NCBI GenBank assembly: GCA_017545865.1
Contig: JAFWXO010000006.1
Location: 1 to 35,930, forward strand
Length of the DNA stretch: 35,930 bases
Reading direction: 5' to 3'
DNA from: Clostridia bacterium
GTDB taxonomy: Bacteria; Bacillota; Clostridia; Christensenellales; Borkfalkiaceae
Below the pieces are notes generated by a model, which worked only from the letters and a program-made list of their open reading frames with translations, did no database searches and was not told the DNA's origin. Positions 8,134 through 16,740 of the stretch are shown here, in pieces. The position numbers were made by a program, and so were the translations under genes. Positions within the stretch are counted from its first letter, which is position 1. Each line of letters opens with the position of its first letter.

Positions 8134-9063
8134 TTATTTATTACCGAGTTTTGAAAACCATTTGAACGTGAGTGGCCATAAAATACCCGCCGTTATAACG
8201 ACTAAGAAATACCTTATCGAACAGGCGATTAAACTGCCGTTAAAGATAGCGTCAAGCGGATAACGAGTTAGTTCTTTTACCGCCAAAACGATTGCTAAGC
8301 CAACCACTACTTTTATAATTTGCGCCCACCAAACTGCTTTCGTTTCAAAGCGCAAATACCTTTGGTCAACGAAATATACCACGAAAAAGCCGATTGAACA
8401 ACCGAGAAGCGTAAACGCGTTTTTCCTTGCCGACTCTAAGTTGTGGATATTATCCTTAGCGTATACTTCCGCAGGGAACGGATACAAGCACACGAATAGC
8501 ATAAACGCCACTACTAACACGAAAAGCGACGCTATTATTATATACATAATCTTGTCGTTTTCTTCCGCCTTTTTAAATAGTGGGTATCCACCGAAAATTA
8601 AGAGCAACGATATTAAAACAGACACCAAAACGTCAAGCGGGGTGTGAACGCCGAGATACATTCTCGATAGCGGAACTAAAACGCAAAGGGCAATAGTGCC
8701 CCAGCGCACCCAAGCGTTTTTGTTTGCGCGGGCAATACCACCAAGTAGCGTTACCGACGTTTGAGTGTGACCGCTCGGAAACGAAAATCCGCTCGCCCCT
8801 TCCCTTGCCGACTCAACGATAGTGAAGTTTGGATCTTTAATCCACGGGCGTGGAATTCTAAACAGCATTTTTAAAAACTGATTGATAATAGTGCCTAAAA
8901 ACCCCGTTATGAGCAGAAAATAGCCTTGGAATTTACTAAAACACCAAAAAACTATTATTCCTATCGCCATAAACGCCGTTTCTTCCCCAAGCAAAGTTAT
9001 CAAGGAGAAGAACGCGTCACACACAGGGTTTCTAATGCTTTCTAAAAAGTAAAGAAAACTCAT
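8134..9063 (-). CDS. PAP2-family membrane phosphatase
   Basis: 309 residues with about eight hydrophobic helices. All three acid-phosphatase motifs are visible: KMLFRIPRP (KX6RP), FPSGHTQTS (PSGH), and SRMYLGVHTPLDV (SRX5HX3D). The family removes phosphate from lipid phosphates such as undecaprenyl pyrophosphate, phosphatidic acid or phosphatidylglycerophosphate on the outer membrane face; the substrate here is unknown. The C-terminal half has extra helices beyond the minimal PAP2 fold. Its ATG overlaps the stop of the metal-binding gene (ATGA), so the two are translationally coupled. Confidence 0.93.
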   Translation of the reverse strand: MSFLYFLESIRNPVCDAFFSLITLLGEETAFMAIGIIVFWCFSKFQGYFLLITGFLGTIINQFLKMLFRIPRPWIKDPNFTIVESAREGASGFSFPSGHTQTSVTLLGGIARANKNAWVRWGTIALCVLVPLSRMYLGVHTPLDVLVSVLISLLLIFGGYPLFKKAEENDKIMYIIIASLFVLVVAFMLFVCLYPFPAEVYAKDNIHNLESARKNAFTLLGCSIGFFVVYFVDQRYLRFETKAVWWAQIIKVVVGLAIVLAVKELTRYPLDAIFNGSLIACSIRYFLVVITAGILWPLTFKWFSKLGNK

Positions 9064-9284
9064 ATATCAAATTTTTCTACGCCTAAAACTGCGTAACCCC
9101 TATCTTCAATCGCAAGCTTAACTGCATTTTCATCAACGGGTTTTTTTGCGGTTATTTCAACCGTTTTATCTATATGCGATGCAACCGCCGTTTTTACTGA
9201 AACGGCTTTTTTAACGGCTTCTACGGCATGTTTTTCACAATTACCGCACATCATACCGTCAACTTTAAAAACGTATTTTATCAT
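9060..9284 (-). CDS. Heavy-metal-associated (HMA) domain protein, CopZ-like
   Basis: 74 residues, one beta-alpha-beta-beta-alpha-beta HMA domain with metal-binding GMMCGNCEKHAV (CXXC). Such proteins bind Cu(I) or similar ions and hand them to transporters. Start chosen at the ATG at 9284, which has a GGAG 6 nt upstream; an alternative GTG at 9296 lies inside the previous gene and overlaps the Shine-Dalgarno. The stop of the large repeat gene is 1 nt upstream and the PAP2 start overlaps its end. No copper ATPase is in the window, so the partner is unknown. Confidence 0.9.
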   Translation of the reverse strand: MIKYVFKVDGMMCGNCEKHAVEAVKKAVSVKTAVASHIDKTVEITAKKPVDENAVKLAIEDRGYAVLGVEKFDI

Positions 9285-9285
9285 A

Positions 9286-12200
9286 TTATGCTCCACTAGG
9301 AATTAACGCTACGATTTCACTAAATATTCTATCAATCGTCCAAGTTTCCCAAACGCCTACGCCGTGTACGCTATCGAAAACGAAGTCAAGTTTAGCAGTC
9401 GTTTCGTCGGATAAGTGCATAACGCCAGCGTGGTCAAGCTCAGCGTAACTTGCTTCTTCCGCGCCGATGCTTACTCTTTCGGCAAACTCTGACATAGGAA
9501 TGTGCGCAACGTCTTCGTATTCGTTGGGGTTGGTAACAACGCCGTATTCATCTTTAATTACTCCAAGATGAGCAAGGGCGAATAAGCCGTGGTCAAGTTC
9601 ATCGTGAGTTAAAACGTCACCCATAACGAACTCTAAACTCTTAATACCGTGTTCGTCCATATCGGCTATTTGAAGGTCGGCAACTCTCGCTTCAACGCCT
9701 ACTTCTAATACCCAGTTTTCACCGATGCGTTCGTACCAAAGGTCTTTAGTTGCCAAGCAGTCAACTGCGCCGTGAACGGGACAAGAACTATCGCCCGTAC
9801 ACCTTGTAAAGCCCATAACTTCACCGATATAAAGACTGTCAATCTTAGTAGCCAAATCGTCGAGCGAAGTGTCTTTTAAGAGAGTGAGCATAGTGTTACC
9901 GTTGGTATCGATAACGTCGCCAAGCGTCATATTGTTAACCTTTGCGTTAATGCCGTTTATGGTCGTACCGCCAGAGCATAAGTATTCTAAAACCTTATTG
10001 CCGTTAGTTTCGATTAAGTCTTCAAGTTTTAACGAGTTAACGTCTAACGATACAGTTCCGTTCAACACGTCGCCAAGGCTAATTTCGGCAAGCAATTTGT
10101 CAACGCCCGTAAGCGCAACGCCACCGTCAGTCCAAGCCGTTCCGTTAAATTCGTAACCCATAAAGTCGCCGACGTATAAAGTTTCAAGTTTCTTGGTTAT
10201 AAGCGTGCCGTCTTGTAAAAGAGCGGGAACGTCAATATCTGCGATCGTAGCGTATAATACGGAAGCGTCGTCACCGTTAGCGTCTTTCCAACCGCCACTT
10301 TCATACTTTAAGCCTAAGAATTCACCGAGTTTAATGCCTTGCAACAAGTCGCCTATTTCAAGCGAACCGAATTCCGATACGCTTCTACCGTAAATTCCGT
10401 AGAATACCTTGCCCGTTATATCGGTATTGTCGATGGCAACGCCGTTGTCGTACCAAGTAGTACCGTCGTAAGTTAAGCCCATAACGTCGCCAACGGAAAC
10501 GTATTTCAATTCGTCTTTTATATTAAGCGTACCGTTCAATACAGCGCTTAAACTTATATCTGCAATAATCTTATCAACGCCCGTTATAGAAACGCTACCG
10601 TTAAGCCAGTCGCTACCCGATTTAACGTAACCCATAAAGTCGCCAACGTATAAAGTTCCGATCCTGTCGTTTAACAAGTTGGGGTTAGCAATAAGCGCGG
10701 AAACGTTAACGTCTGCTATCGTTGAATAGAGTATAGACGCCTTAGTTCCGTCAGATTGTTCCCATCTATTATCGGTATCGTCGTAAGTTAAACCTAAGAA
10801 TTCGCCGAGCGTAACGTTTACGAGCAATTCTTCCATTGAAATTCCGCCACCCGACAAGTCGTTAAGCGTTTTACCGTACATTTCGTAGAAGATTTTATCT
10901 ACCGTTTCAGTCTTAGGCGCGGGAATTTCGTTTTCGTCAACCCAAATAGAGCCGTTGTAAGTATAGCCTAAAATTTCGCCGATTTTTATGCCGTTAAGTT
11001 CAGTTTGAATATCGAGCGTTCCGTCTAAAACTTCGCTAAGTTTAATATCGGCAAGCGTTTTATTAACGCCGGTTACAACCTTGCCACCGTCAAGCCACTC
11101 GTCGCCCGACTTTTCGTATTTCATAAATTCGCCGAAATACAACTCGCCGATTTCGTCAGTGAGCGCTTTGGGGTTATTCATAAGTTCTGTTATATAAATA
11201 TCGGCAATCGATTCGTAGAGCGCGTCGGCAGGAACTCCGCCTTCGTCTTCCCAACGATTTTCGTCTTCGTTATAAACGTAGCCCATAAATTCGCCGAGTT
11301 TAATTCCGCCCATCAATTCGTCGATTTGTAAAGTATCAAAGTCGTTTAAGGTTTTGCCGTATAATTGATACATAACTTTGGAAGTTACGTCGTTTCTTTC
11401 AATGGGGTTACCGTCACTATCGTACCAGTTGCCAAGAGTTGAAGAACAATCGAATAAATCGTGAACTTCACAATAAGCATCGCCCGAACACTCAACGTAG
11501 CCGAAAATTTCGCCAACTTTAGTTTCGTTAATAATGCCTTCAATATCGAGATTTCCGTTAAGCGCGTCAACAAACGAATTAGCGGAAAGTTTATCAAACA
11601 TCTTGCCAACGTAAGCGCCCGTATCGTCAAACCACTTGCCGATACTATCTTCACAGTTAACGTAAGGATCAACTGCGCCGTGAACGGGACAAGAACTATC
11701 GCCCGTACACTTTTTATAACCGAACGCCGAGCCGAGATACAACCCGTCAAGCATAGCGTTAATATCTAATCCGCCGGACATTAAATCAACAACGGAAATA
11801 CCTGCTAAGTTTTTAAGTAAGCCTTTTTCAAGGTCAGGCTTAGTGGAAATCACACCACCTTCGTAAAGTTCCCCGTCACAATCTAAAACGTTTTCGTGAA
11901 CGGGGCAAGACTCGTTTTTAGTGCAGAGTTCAACGCCCATAAACTTGCCGATATTTAAGCAGTTTAAAATGGGCTCTGGGGAGAAGGCGTATTTGTTTTG
12001 TTCATCACTCCAAACGAAAGTTTCGCCAAGCGTTACGCCTGATAAAATTGCCAAGCCTTCGTATTTAGCGTTAAAAGTTTCTTCATCCTTAGAACCGAAC
12101 GACGCTATAATCTCAATAAGTTCTTTATCTTTAAGCGAAGAAAGATACCCGTCTTGAACTTCGTGACCGATATCAAAACCGCTTTCTCTCTTGTCAGTCA

Positions 12201-12855
12201 ACACGCCGAGTTCAACGTTCGCTAAAAGGTTTAAGCCACGGTCTTCAGATACGTATTCAAAAGTTCCATCGGGAAGTAACACTTCTTCGTAAGAAGAACT
12301 TAAAACGCTACCGAGTTTCATTGAACGGAGAACGGAACTGTAACCCGAATTGTCAGTTTCTCCACCGAAAAAGTCAGCCAACGTAAACTGCCTTAAACGG
12401 TTTCTTGCGCCCTCTGAGAAAATAGGATATTTGCCCGTTTCACTGTTTTTAGGTATAAACAAGAACACAACGCCCATACCAACTTCTTGTAAAGCGCCAC
12501 CGCCGAACATCGAGCCGATTGCAAGTTCTTTAAAACTTTCAATATCTTTAGGATTAGCGTTTTCAACGTCAACTCCCATAGTCGTCAAGAAAGAGTTTAC
12601 GTTAAAACCCTTCTTTTCAAGTTCTTTAACGGTAAAGGCTTGCGGATCTTTCTTAATATCAACGATAAAAGCAGTCCACTCCTCAAACGTCATCGAACTT
12701 AAACCGCCTAAGGTTTCTTCCTTAACGCCAACGTCTTTAGGGGTTAAGTTTTTAAACGCCCAGTAACCACCGCCAACGAGCGCCCCCACAACGAGCGCGA
12801 ACGCTACTATCATACCTAAAAAGAACGCGAGCGTTCTTCTCATAAAATTGCCCAT
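9286..12855 (-). CDS. Large secreted or anchored repeat protein with Cys/His motifs, unknown function
   Basis: 1189 residues, no family recognised. An N-terminal hydrophobic helix (~8-30, FFLGMIVAFALVVGALVGGG) follows MGNFMRR and should direct export or anchoring. The rest is acidic and repetitive: units like LGEFLGLTYDD..W, YVGDFMGYVKSG.DWLNG and GVDKIIADISLSAVLNGTLNI recur roughly every 60-130 residues. Four copies of C-x5-C-x-V-H-...-C occur near residues 308, 381, 453 and 1016 (for example CTGDSSCPVHGAVDC), perhaps metal or disulfide sites. A 42-bp exact repeat underlies two of them. Shine-Dalgarno GGAG precedes the ATG. It follows rplI by 51 nt and is tightly linked to the HMA and PAP2 genes. 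A surface role is inference. Confidence 0.8.
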   Translation of the reverse strand: MGNFMRRTLAFFLGMIVAFALVVGALVGGGYWAFKNLTPKDVGVKEETLGGLSSMTFEEWTAFIVDIKKDPQAFTVKELEKKGFNVNSFLTTMGVDVENANPKDIESFKELAIGSMFGGGALQEVGMGVVFLFIPKNSETGKYPIFSEGARNRLRQFTLADFFGGETDNSGYSSVLRSMKLGSVLSSSYEEVLLPDGTFEYVSEDRGLNLLANVELGVLTDKRESGFDIGHEVQDGYLSSLKDKELIEIIASFGSKDEETFNAKYEGLAILSGVTLGETFVWSDEQNKYAFSPEPILNCLNIGKFMGVELCTKNESCPVHENVLDCDGELYEGGVISTKPDLEKGLLKNLAGISVVDLMSGGLDINAMLDGLYLGSAFGYKKCTGDSSCPVHGAVDPYVNCEDSIGKWFDDTGAYVGKMFDKLSANSFVDALNGNLDIEGIINETKVGEIFGYVECSGDAYCEVHDLFDCSSTLGNWYDSDGNPIERNDVTSKVMYQLYGKTLNDFDTLQIDELMGGIKLGEFMGYVYNEDENRWEDEGGVPADALYESIADIYITELMNNPKALTDEIGELYFGEFMKYEKSGDEWLDGGKVVTGVNKTLADIKLSEVLDGTLDIQTELNGIKIGEILGYTYNGSIWVDENEIPAPKTETVDKIFYEMYGKTLNDLSGGGISMEELLVNVTLGEFLGLTYDDTDNRWEQSDGTKASILYSTIADVNVSALIANPNLLNDRIGTLYVGDFMGYVKSGSDWLNGSVSITGVDKIIADISLSAVLNGTLNIKDELKYVSVGDVMGLTYDGTTWYDNGVAIDNTDITGKVFYGIYGRSVSEFGSLEIGDLLQGIKLGEFLGLKYESGGWKDANGDDASVLYATIADIDVPALLQDGTLITKKLETLYVGDFMGYEFNGTAWTDGGVALTGVDKLLAEISLGDVLNGTVSLDVNSLKLEDLIETNGNKVLEYLCSGGTTINGINAKVNNMTLGDVIDTNGNTMLTLLKDTSLDDLATKIDSLYIGEVMGFTRCTGDSSCPVHGAVDCLATKDLWYERIGENWVLEVGVEARVADLQIADMDEHGIKSLEFVMGDVLTHDELDHGLFALAHLGVIKDEYGVVTNPNEYEDVAHIPMSEFAERVSIGAEEASYAELDHAGVMHLSDETTAKLDFVFDSVHGVGVWETWTIDRIFSEIVALIPSGA
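9761..9802 (-). repeat. 42-bp exact direct repeat, copy 1
   Basis: Identical to 11669-11710. It encodes the GDSSCPVHGAVD motif in the large repeat protein and points to recent internal duplication or gene conversion. Confidence 0.9.
11669..11710 (-). repeat. 42-bp exact direct repeat, copy 2
   Basis: Identical at every base to 9761-9802, in the same orientation and the same reading frame. Confidence 0.9.
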
Positions 12856-12906
12856 ACTATCTCCAAATATAACCGAATTATCGGTTGAAAATTGATTTTA
12901 AACGCT

Positions 12907-13350
12907 TTAAAGCGCGATAACTTCTACCTTAATTTTTGCAATTGCATCGGGTAAAAACTTAACTTCAACGTCGTAAACGCCAAGGTTCTTTATAGAGTCT
13001 TTAAGTAAAATCTTCTTCTTGTCTACCGAGTAGCCCTTTTCGGTTAAAACTTCGGCGATTTCCTTAGAAGTAACCGAGCCGAAAACTTTGCCGTTTTCAC
13101 CGCACTTGATTTTCACGGTAACAACTTCGCCGTTAAGTTTAGCGCACTCTGCTTTGAGAGCCTTGATTTCTTCTTGCTTGTGGAAATCTTGCGCATCTTT
13201 TTTAATGCTTAAACTGTTAATTTTAACGGAAGTTGCTTCTTCTGCAAGCCCCTTTTTGATAAGGCAATTTCTTGCGTAACCGTCGGCAACTTCTTTAATT
13301 TCGCCAGCTTTACCAGTTCCTTTAACGTCTTTTAATAAAATTATCTTCAT
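12907..13350 (-). CDS. rplI: 50S ribosomal protein L9
   Basis: 147 residues, usual length. The N-terminal 23S-binding domain has [36 protein letters not shown] long helix (~42-75) links it to the C-terminal domain. Start chosen at the ATG at 13350, with Shine-Dalgarno AAAGGAGAG; an upstream start would add 15 non-family residues. In many Firmicutes rplI is beside dnaB or a DHH phosphoesterase gene; here the next gene is the large repeat protein instead. It may share a transcript with the repeat protein, HMA and PAP2 genes, since no strong terminator separates them; only a T-less 6-bp hairpin near 12878-12893 lies between rplI and the repeat-protein gene. Confidence 0.97.
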   Translation of the reverse strand: MKIILLKDVKGTGKAGEIKEVADGYARNCLIKKGLAEEATSVKINSLSIKKDAQDFHKQEEIKALKAECAKLNGEVVTVKIKCGENGKVFGSVTSKEIAEVLTEKGYSVDKKKILLKDSIKNLGVYDVEVKFLPDAIAKIKVEVIAL

Positions 13351-13383
13351 ATTCTCTCCTTTATAGGTGTGTATCTTATAAAA

Positions 13384-13412
13384 ATTGTATATCAAATAAC
13401 CGTTTTTGTCAA
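13384..13412 (-). promoter_or_regulatory. rplI promoter
   Basis: Minus strand: TTGACA (13412-13407), 17-nt spacer, TACAAT (13389-13384). Confidence 0.75.
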
Positions 13413-13471
13413 TGTATAAATCGTATATTTTAAAATATACTATTTATAGACAATTTACAAAGGGGGAAATT

Positions 13472-13618
13472 ATGAATAAAAATACGATAGATTGCGACGT
13501 TGCAAGTTGCTTATACAACTGCCTTGGCAAAGAGTGTACTTTAAAAGGCGTGAAAATAACTACCGACTGCACCGACCTTACTTGCTGTGGAAGTTATAAA
13601 AATAAACACGCGGAATAA
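13472..13618 (+). CDS. DUF1540 small cysteine-rich protein
   Basis: 48 residues, MNKNTIDCDVASCLYNCLGKE and a second half ending DLTCCGSYKN. The spacing of cysteines matches the short DUF1540 family found in spore-forming Firmicutes; function unknown, perhaps metal binding. The start is set by a strong AAGGGGGAA Shine-Dalgarno before the ATG at 13472; an in-frame upstream extension to 13406 lacks one. It is divergent from rplI and ends at its own terminator. Confidence 0.85.
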   Translation: MNKNTIDCDVASCLYNCLGKECTLKGVKITTDCTDLTCCGSYKNKHAE

Positions 13619-13650
13619 AAAAAAGCATAGGAAATTTCCTATGCTTTTTA
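13617..13650. terminator. Terminator of the DUF1540 gene
   Basis: Stem AAAAGCATAGGAAA / TTTCCTATGCTTTT, nearly loopless palindrome, T-rich after it; works on both strands. Confidence 0.8.
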
Positions 13651-13656
13651 AGTTAT

Positions 13657-13674
13657 ACGTTGCTACCGCAACGT
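13657..13674. terminator. Hairpin downstream of the GH31 gene
   Basis: ACGTTGC / GCAACGT with a TACC loop. There is no clear T-run on the minus strand, so it may protect the 3' end rather than terminate. Confidence 0.4.
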
Positions 13675-13698
13675 TACAATAGATTTTACAAAATATAA

Positions 13699-15642
13699 TC
13701 ATTTAAAGCATTTTAGCACTTTCGCACCCTTTTTAACGAACGCAACGTACTCGTTTATCTCAACGTCAATTTCATGCAAGCGTTCGCCACAGTATTCTTT
13801 ACCATCCTTAGTAAGTACCCACTTGCCCTTAGGTAAATATGCCAAAACGCTCTTTGCGCCCTGCTTTGTTACGGGCGCAAACAAAATATCTTCGCCAAAC
13901 ATATATTGTCCCTTTGTTTCCCAACAATTCTTGTCGTCAGGAAATTCAAAAAACATAGGACGAATAATCGGCCACCCTTTTTGCGACGCTACCTTCATTT
14001 GCTCGCTAATATACGGGCGCAATTTCTCACGAGTAGCCAAAATACCCTTAATAATCTCAAACGCCTGCTCGCCAAAACTCCAAATTTCGTTAGGGTCGCC
14101 ACTTTGTTCAATAATGGGGCGGTCTTCGCTATGTCGAACGCGACTACCATGCAAGCGCATTACGGGACAAAACAATCCAAACTGAAACCAACGCACGATT
14201 AGTTCACGGAAATATTCGCTGGTCGTGTCACCGTCGTAAAAGCCACCTATATCGGTATTCCACCACACGATTCCACACATAGCCATGTTTTGAGCCGCAT
14301 AAACTTGACGTTCCAAACTCTCAAAAGTAGATGCTATATCACCCGACCACACGAGCGAGGCATACTTTTGACTGCCGAAATAGCCACCACGAATAAGGGT
14401 AACTATATCATCCCTACCCATAGCCTTTTGTCCTTCGTAAACAAGCCTTGCGTAATCAACGGGATAAGTGAGCGCAGTCATATCATATCTGCCATTATAA
14501 TTGATACAGTTATCAAAATGTTCAGGATAAATTTCAGGTTCAGACACGTCGAACCAAAAGGCATCAACGCCCTTGTCGGCGTAATTTTCTTTTAATTTAC
14601 CCCAAACAAACTCGCGCGTTCGAGGGTTAGCCACGTCAATTTCCGCCTGCCAACCGTAAAAATCAAACAGCTTATTAGAGCCGTTTGCCGTACGAATCAA
14701 CATATTATTGTCATACATATACTTGTAATTTTCGCTACGTTCGTTTATAGTCGGCCACATTGAAACGATTAGTTTGGTATTACCTTCGTGAATCTCGTCC
14801 GCCATAGCCTTAACGTCGGGCCAGTACTTTGGATCAAACTTATAATCGCCCTGCTCCGTCCAATGGAAATAGTCAATGATTATAGCCGAAAGCGGAATAT
14901 TTAACTCACGATAACGTCTAACAACTGAAAGCACTTCATCCTGCGATTCATAACGCAACCTGCTTTGCCAAAAACCCGTCGCCCAGTCTGGCATCACGGG
15001 CGCATGCCCAGTAAGGTCAGCCAAAACCTCACTCGTTTCTTTAGGACTACCAGCAATAACCACGTAATCAACCGCTTTACAGCAGTCACTATGCCACCTA
15101 GTTCTGTTTTTTGCAAACTCCACCCTTCCAATCGATGGAACGTTCCACAAAAAACCATACCCCTGCGAAGAGTACACGTATGGAACTACGCTTTTTGCGT
15201 TAATATGTTTTATATCGTGCACTGTTCCCTTAAGGTCAAATTCGTTATCCCACGAATGCCCCATACCAAACAGTTTTTCATCGCTCGGCTCAAAACTAAC
15301 GTCAGCGGAATACGTTTCGTGTCCTACGTTTCTATATTGACGGCTTCTACCGCCAAAAGTATATTCTCGCTTTTCACGTATAACGCATTTTTTATTTATA
15401 TAAAACTGCACTTCGCCGTTTCTCACGGTAACTGACAACGCGCCATTTCTCATTGATACGCAATTTTCACTCTGCTCAATCTCGGCATCCACCGAGCAAG
15501 GCATCAGATTATAGTTAGTATCAACCACTTTACATCCTGGAAAAGCCTGAAAGCGAATAGCATTGTTTCCACACGCCATAATTTTGACAACTTCGTTTGC
15601 TAAAGTAATCTCAATCTCTCCATTTCGCACCATTACGTTCAT
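13699..15642 (-). CDS. GH31 family alpha-xylosidase / alpha-glucosidase
   Basis: 647 residues. It hydrolyses terminal alpha-linked glucose or xylose by a retaining mechanism. The catalytic barrel shows YRELNIPLSAIIIDYFHWTE, the nucleophile region KGVDAFWFDVSEPE (D365) and the acid/base region LVWSGDIAST, plus downstream MRLHGSR. The layout (N-terminal beta-sandwich, barrel, short C-terminal sheet) is closest to YicI-like alpha-xylosidases, but substrate choice cannot be read here. There is no signal peptide, so it is cytoplasmic. Start chosen at the ATG at 15642, which has AAGGAGAGGGAA in front; the in-frame ATG at 15684 has none. Confidence 0.93.
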   Translation of the reverse strand: MNVMVRNGEIEITLANEVVKIMACGNNAIRFQAFPGCKVVDTNYNLMPCSVDAEIEQSENCVSMRNGALSVTVRNGEVQFYINKKCVIREKREYTFGGRSRQYRNVGHETYSADVSFEPSDEKLFGMGHSWDNEFDLKGTVHDIKHINAKSVVPYVYSSQGYGFLWNVPSIGRVEFAKNRTRWHSDCCKAVDYVVIAGSPKETSEVLADLTGHAPVMPDWATGFWQSRLRYESQDEVLSVVRRYRELNIPLSAIIIDYFHWTEQGDYKFDPKYWPDVKAMADEIHEGNTKLIVSMWPTINERSENYKYMYDNNMLIRTANGSNKLFDFYGWQAEIDVANPRTREFVWGKLKENYADKGVDAFWFDVSEPEIYPEHFDNCINYNGRYDMTALTYPVDYARLVYEGQKAMGRDDIVTLIRGGYFGSQKYASLVWSGDIASTFESLERQVYAAQNMAMCGIVWWNTDIGGFYDGDTTSEYFRELIVRWFQFGLFCPVMRLHGSRVRHSEDRPIIEQSGDPNEIWSFGEQAFEIIKGILATREKLRPYISEQMKVASQKGWPIIRPMFFEFPDDKNCWETKGQYMFGEDILFAPVTKQGAKSVLAYLPKGKWVLTKDGKEYCGERLHEIDVEINEYVAFVKKGAKVLKCFK

Positions 15643-15701
15643 TTCCCTCTCCTTCAAAATCATTAGCCTAATGCTAAAATTCATTTATACAGGTTAATTT
15701 T

Positions 15702-15730
15702 ATTATAACGCATCTATTCCCTTTTTTCAA
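15702..15730 (-). promoter_or_regulatory. GH31 promoter
   Basis: Minus strand: TTGAAA (15730-15725), 17-nt spacer, TATAAT (15707-15702). Confidence 0.75.
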
Positions 15731-15750
15731 TAACATTATTTAGAAAATAA

Positions 15751-15786
15751 AACACCCTGCAGTTAGTTTGCAGAGTGCTTAAAAAT
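15751..15786 (-). terminator. Second terminator after the rpsF operon
   Basis: Stem CACTCTGCA / TGCAGGGTG (one G-T pair) followed on the minus strand by TTTTATTTT. Confidence 0.6.
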
Positions 15787-15876
15787 ATTTTTTATTTAAC
15801 TTTTTTTTGTTATAAAATTTAATATACCTAAAGCAAAAAGTTTTTGTAACTTTCGGTCAAAAATTTTGCAAATAAA

Positions 15877-15914
15877 AAACTCCCGTTAATAAGTAACGAG
15901 AGTTGTTTTTTTAT
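15877..15914. terminator. Terminator after the rpsF-ssb-rpsR operon
   Basis: Stem AACTCTCGTTA / TAACGGGAGTT (15904-15894 / 15889-15879 on the minus strand), T-run on both sides. Together with the hairpin at 15751 and element B it fills the 15685-16047 gap; no gene is seen there. Confidence 0.75.
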
Positions 15915-15927
15915 TGTAGTTTTTAGA

Positions 15928-16037
15928 CTTTAGAAGCAAGTATAACAAGGCTCGCAAAGTTTACGGGATGAGTTAGACCTTTCGGTCAACGAAGTCCGTA
16001 AACGAAGCAGAAACGCAGTTATACGCCGCTTATAAAG
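15928..16037 (+). repeat. Structured element, copy B (candidate ncRNA or mobile hairpin element)
   Basis: Second full copy of the element at 3820-3933. P1 CTTTA (15928-15932) / TAAAG (16033-16037), continued by AAGC/GCTT; P2 GTATAAC (15940-15946) / GTTATAC (16018-16024); P3 GTTTACGG (15959-15966) / CCGTAAAC (15996-16003); P4 GACC (15976-15979) / GGTC (15984-15987) with a TTTC loop. P1, P2 and P3 differ from copy A on both arms yet still pair. It ends 10 nt from the rpsR stop, pointing toward it. Confidence 0.75.
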
Positions 16038-16047
16038 GATAAAAAAA

Positions 16048-16299
16048 TTATTCGCCCTTGAAGGGAAGTAAATCAGCGATTCTTGCTCTCTTGATTGCTT
16101 TAGCAAGTGCTCTTTGGTGTTGAGCGCAAACGCCGGTCATACGACGGGGAAGGATTTTGCCCTTTTCCGTAACGAATCTTTTGAGTTTTGCAACGTCTTT
16201 ATAATCGATAGCTTCAACCTTTTCTACGCAGAAAGTGCAAACCTTTTTTCTGGGCGCTTTCTTGAAAGGCTTTTTAGCTACGGTGGTTTTTTCTTCCAT
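16048..16299 (-). CDS. rpsR: 30S ribosomal protein S18
   Basis: 83 residues with a slightly long basic N terminus. [19 protein letters not shown] begins the conserved core, and [23 protein letters not shown] is the RNA-binding helix. CXXC plus CAQH marks the zinc-binding form. It binds the platform of the 30S subunit as a partner of S6. Last gene of rpsF-ssb-rpsR, 15 nt after ssb. Confidence 0.98.
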   Translation of the reverse strand: MEEKTTVAKKPFKKAPRKKVCTFCVEKVEAIDYKDVAKLKRFVTEKGKILPRRMTGVCAQHQRALAKAIKRARIADLLPFKGE

Positions 16300-16314
16300 A
16301 ATCTATCTCCTTAA

Positions 16315-16725
16315 TTAAAATGGCAAATCGTCATCGTTATCAACAGGTTCGAGTGACAATCTTTCTTTCTTTACAGGTTTAGCAAATTCTTGGCCTTCTT
16401 CTTCGCCACGATTAGTAGTTAAAAATTCAACTTCGCTCGCAACGATATCGGTAACCGTTCTCTTAACCCCGTCTTTATCTTCATAAGAACGGTTTTGAAG
16501 GCTACCAACAATGGCAATTTTGCTACCTTTTTTCAAAAATCTACCGCACGGTTCTGCTTGACCTCTCCAAACGATAACGTTAAAAAAGTCTGCTTCTCTG
16601 TTGCCGTCGGCATTAGTGAAATTTCTGTTTACTGCTATTGAAAAACGGCAGTAGGGAACGCCACCTGAAGTTTCAGAAACTTCGGGATCACGCGTTAAGT
16701 TACCAATCATATAAACTTTGTTCAT
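16315..16725 (-). CDS. ssb: Single-stranded DNA-binding protein
   Basis: 136 residues. OB-fold from MNKVYMIGNLTRDPEVSETS through RFLKKGSKIAIVGSLQNRSY, then a short acidic linker and the DNDDDLPF C-terminal tip that docks partner proteins. It coats ssDNA in replication and repair. Placed between rpsF and rpsR as in most Firmicutes. The linker is short for the family. Confidence 0.98.
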   Translation of the reverse strand: MNKVYMIGNLTRDPEVSETSGGVPYCRFSIAVNRNFTNADGNREADFFNVIVWRGQAEPCGRFLKKGSKIAIVGSLQNRSYEDKDGVKRTVTDIVASEVEFLTTNRGEEEGQEFAKPVKKERLSLEPVDNDDDLPF

Positions 16726-16740
16726 AATCTCTCCAAAAAA

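Noticed and set aside
11385-11769. Reading frames on both strands inside the large repeat gene
   Set aside because: They are shadows of the repetitive 1189-residue frame and have no Shine-Dalgarno or family similarity.
12878-12893. Terminator between rplI and the large repeat gene (AACCGA/TCGGTT)
   Set aside because: The stem is only 6 bp and no T-run follows on the minus strand; read-through is more likely.
15965-15996. Hammerhead ribozyme in element B (GATGAG ... CGAA around a hairpin)
   Set aside because: The core needs CUGAUGA and GAAAC. Copy B has GGGATGA and CGAAG, and copy A has GGGGTGA, so essential core bases are missing in both.
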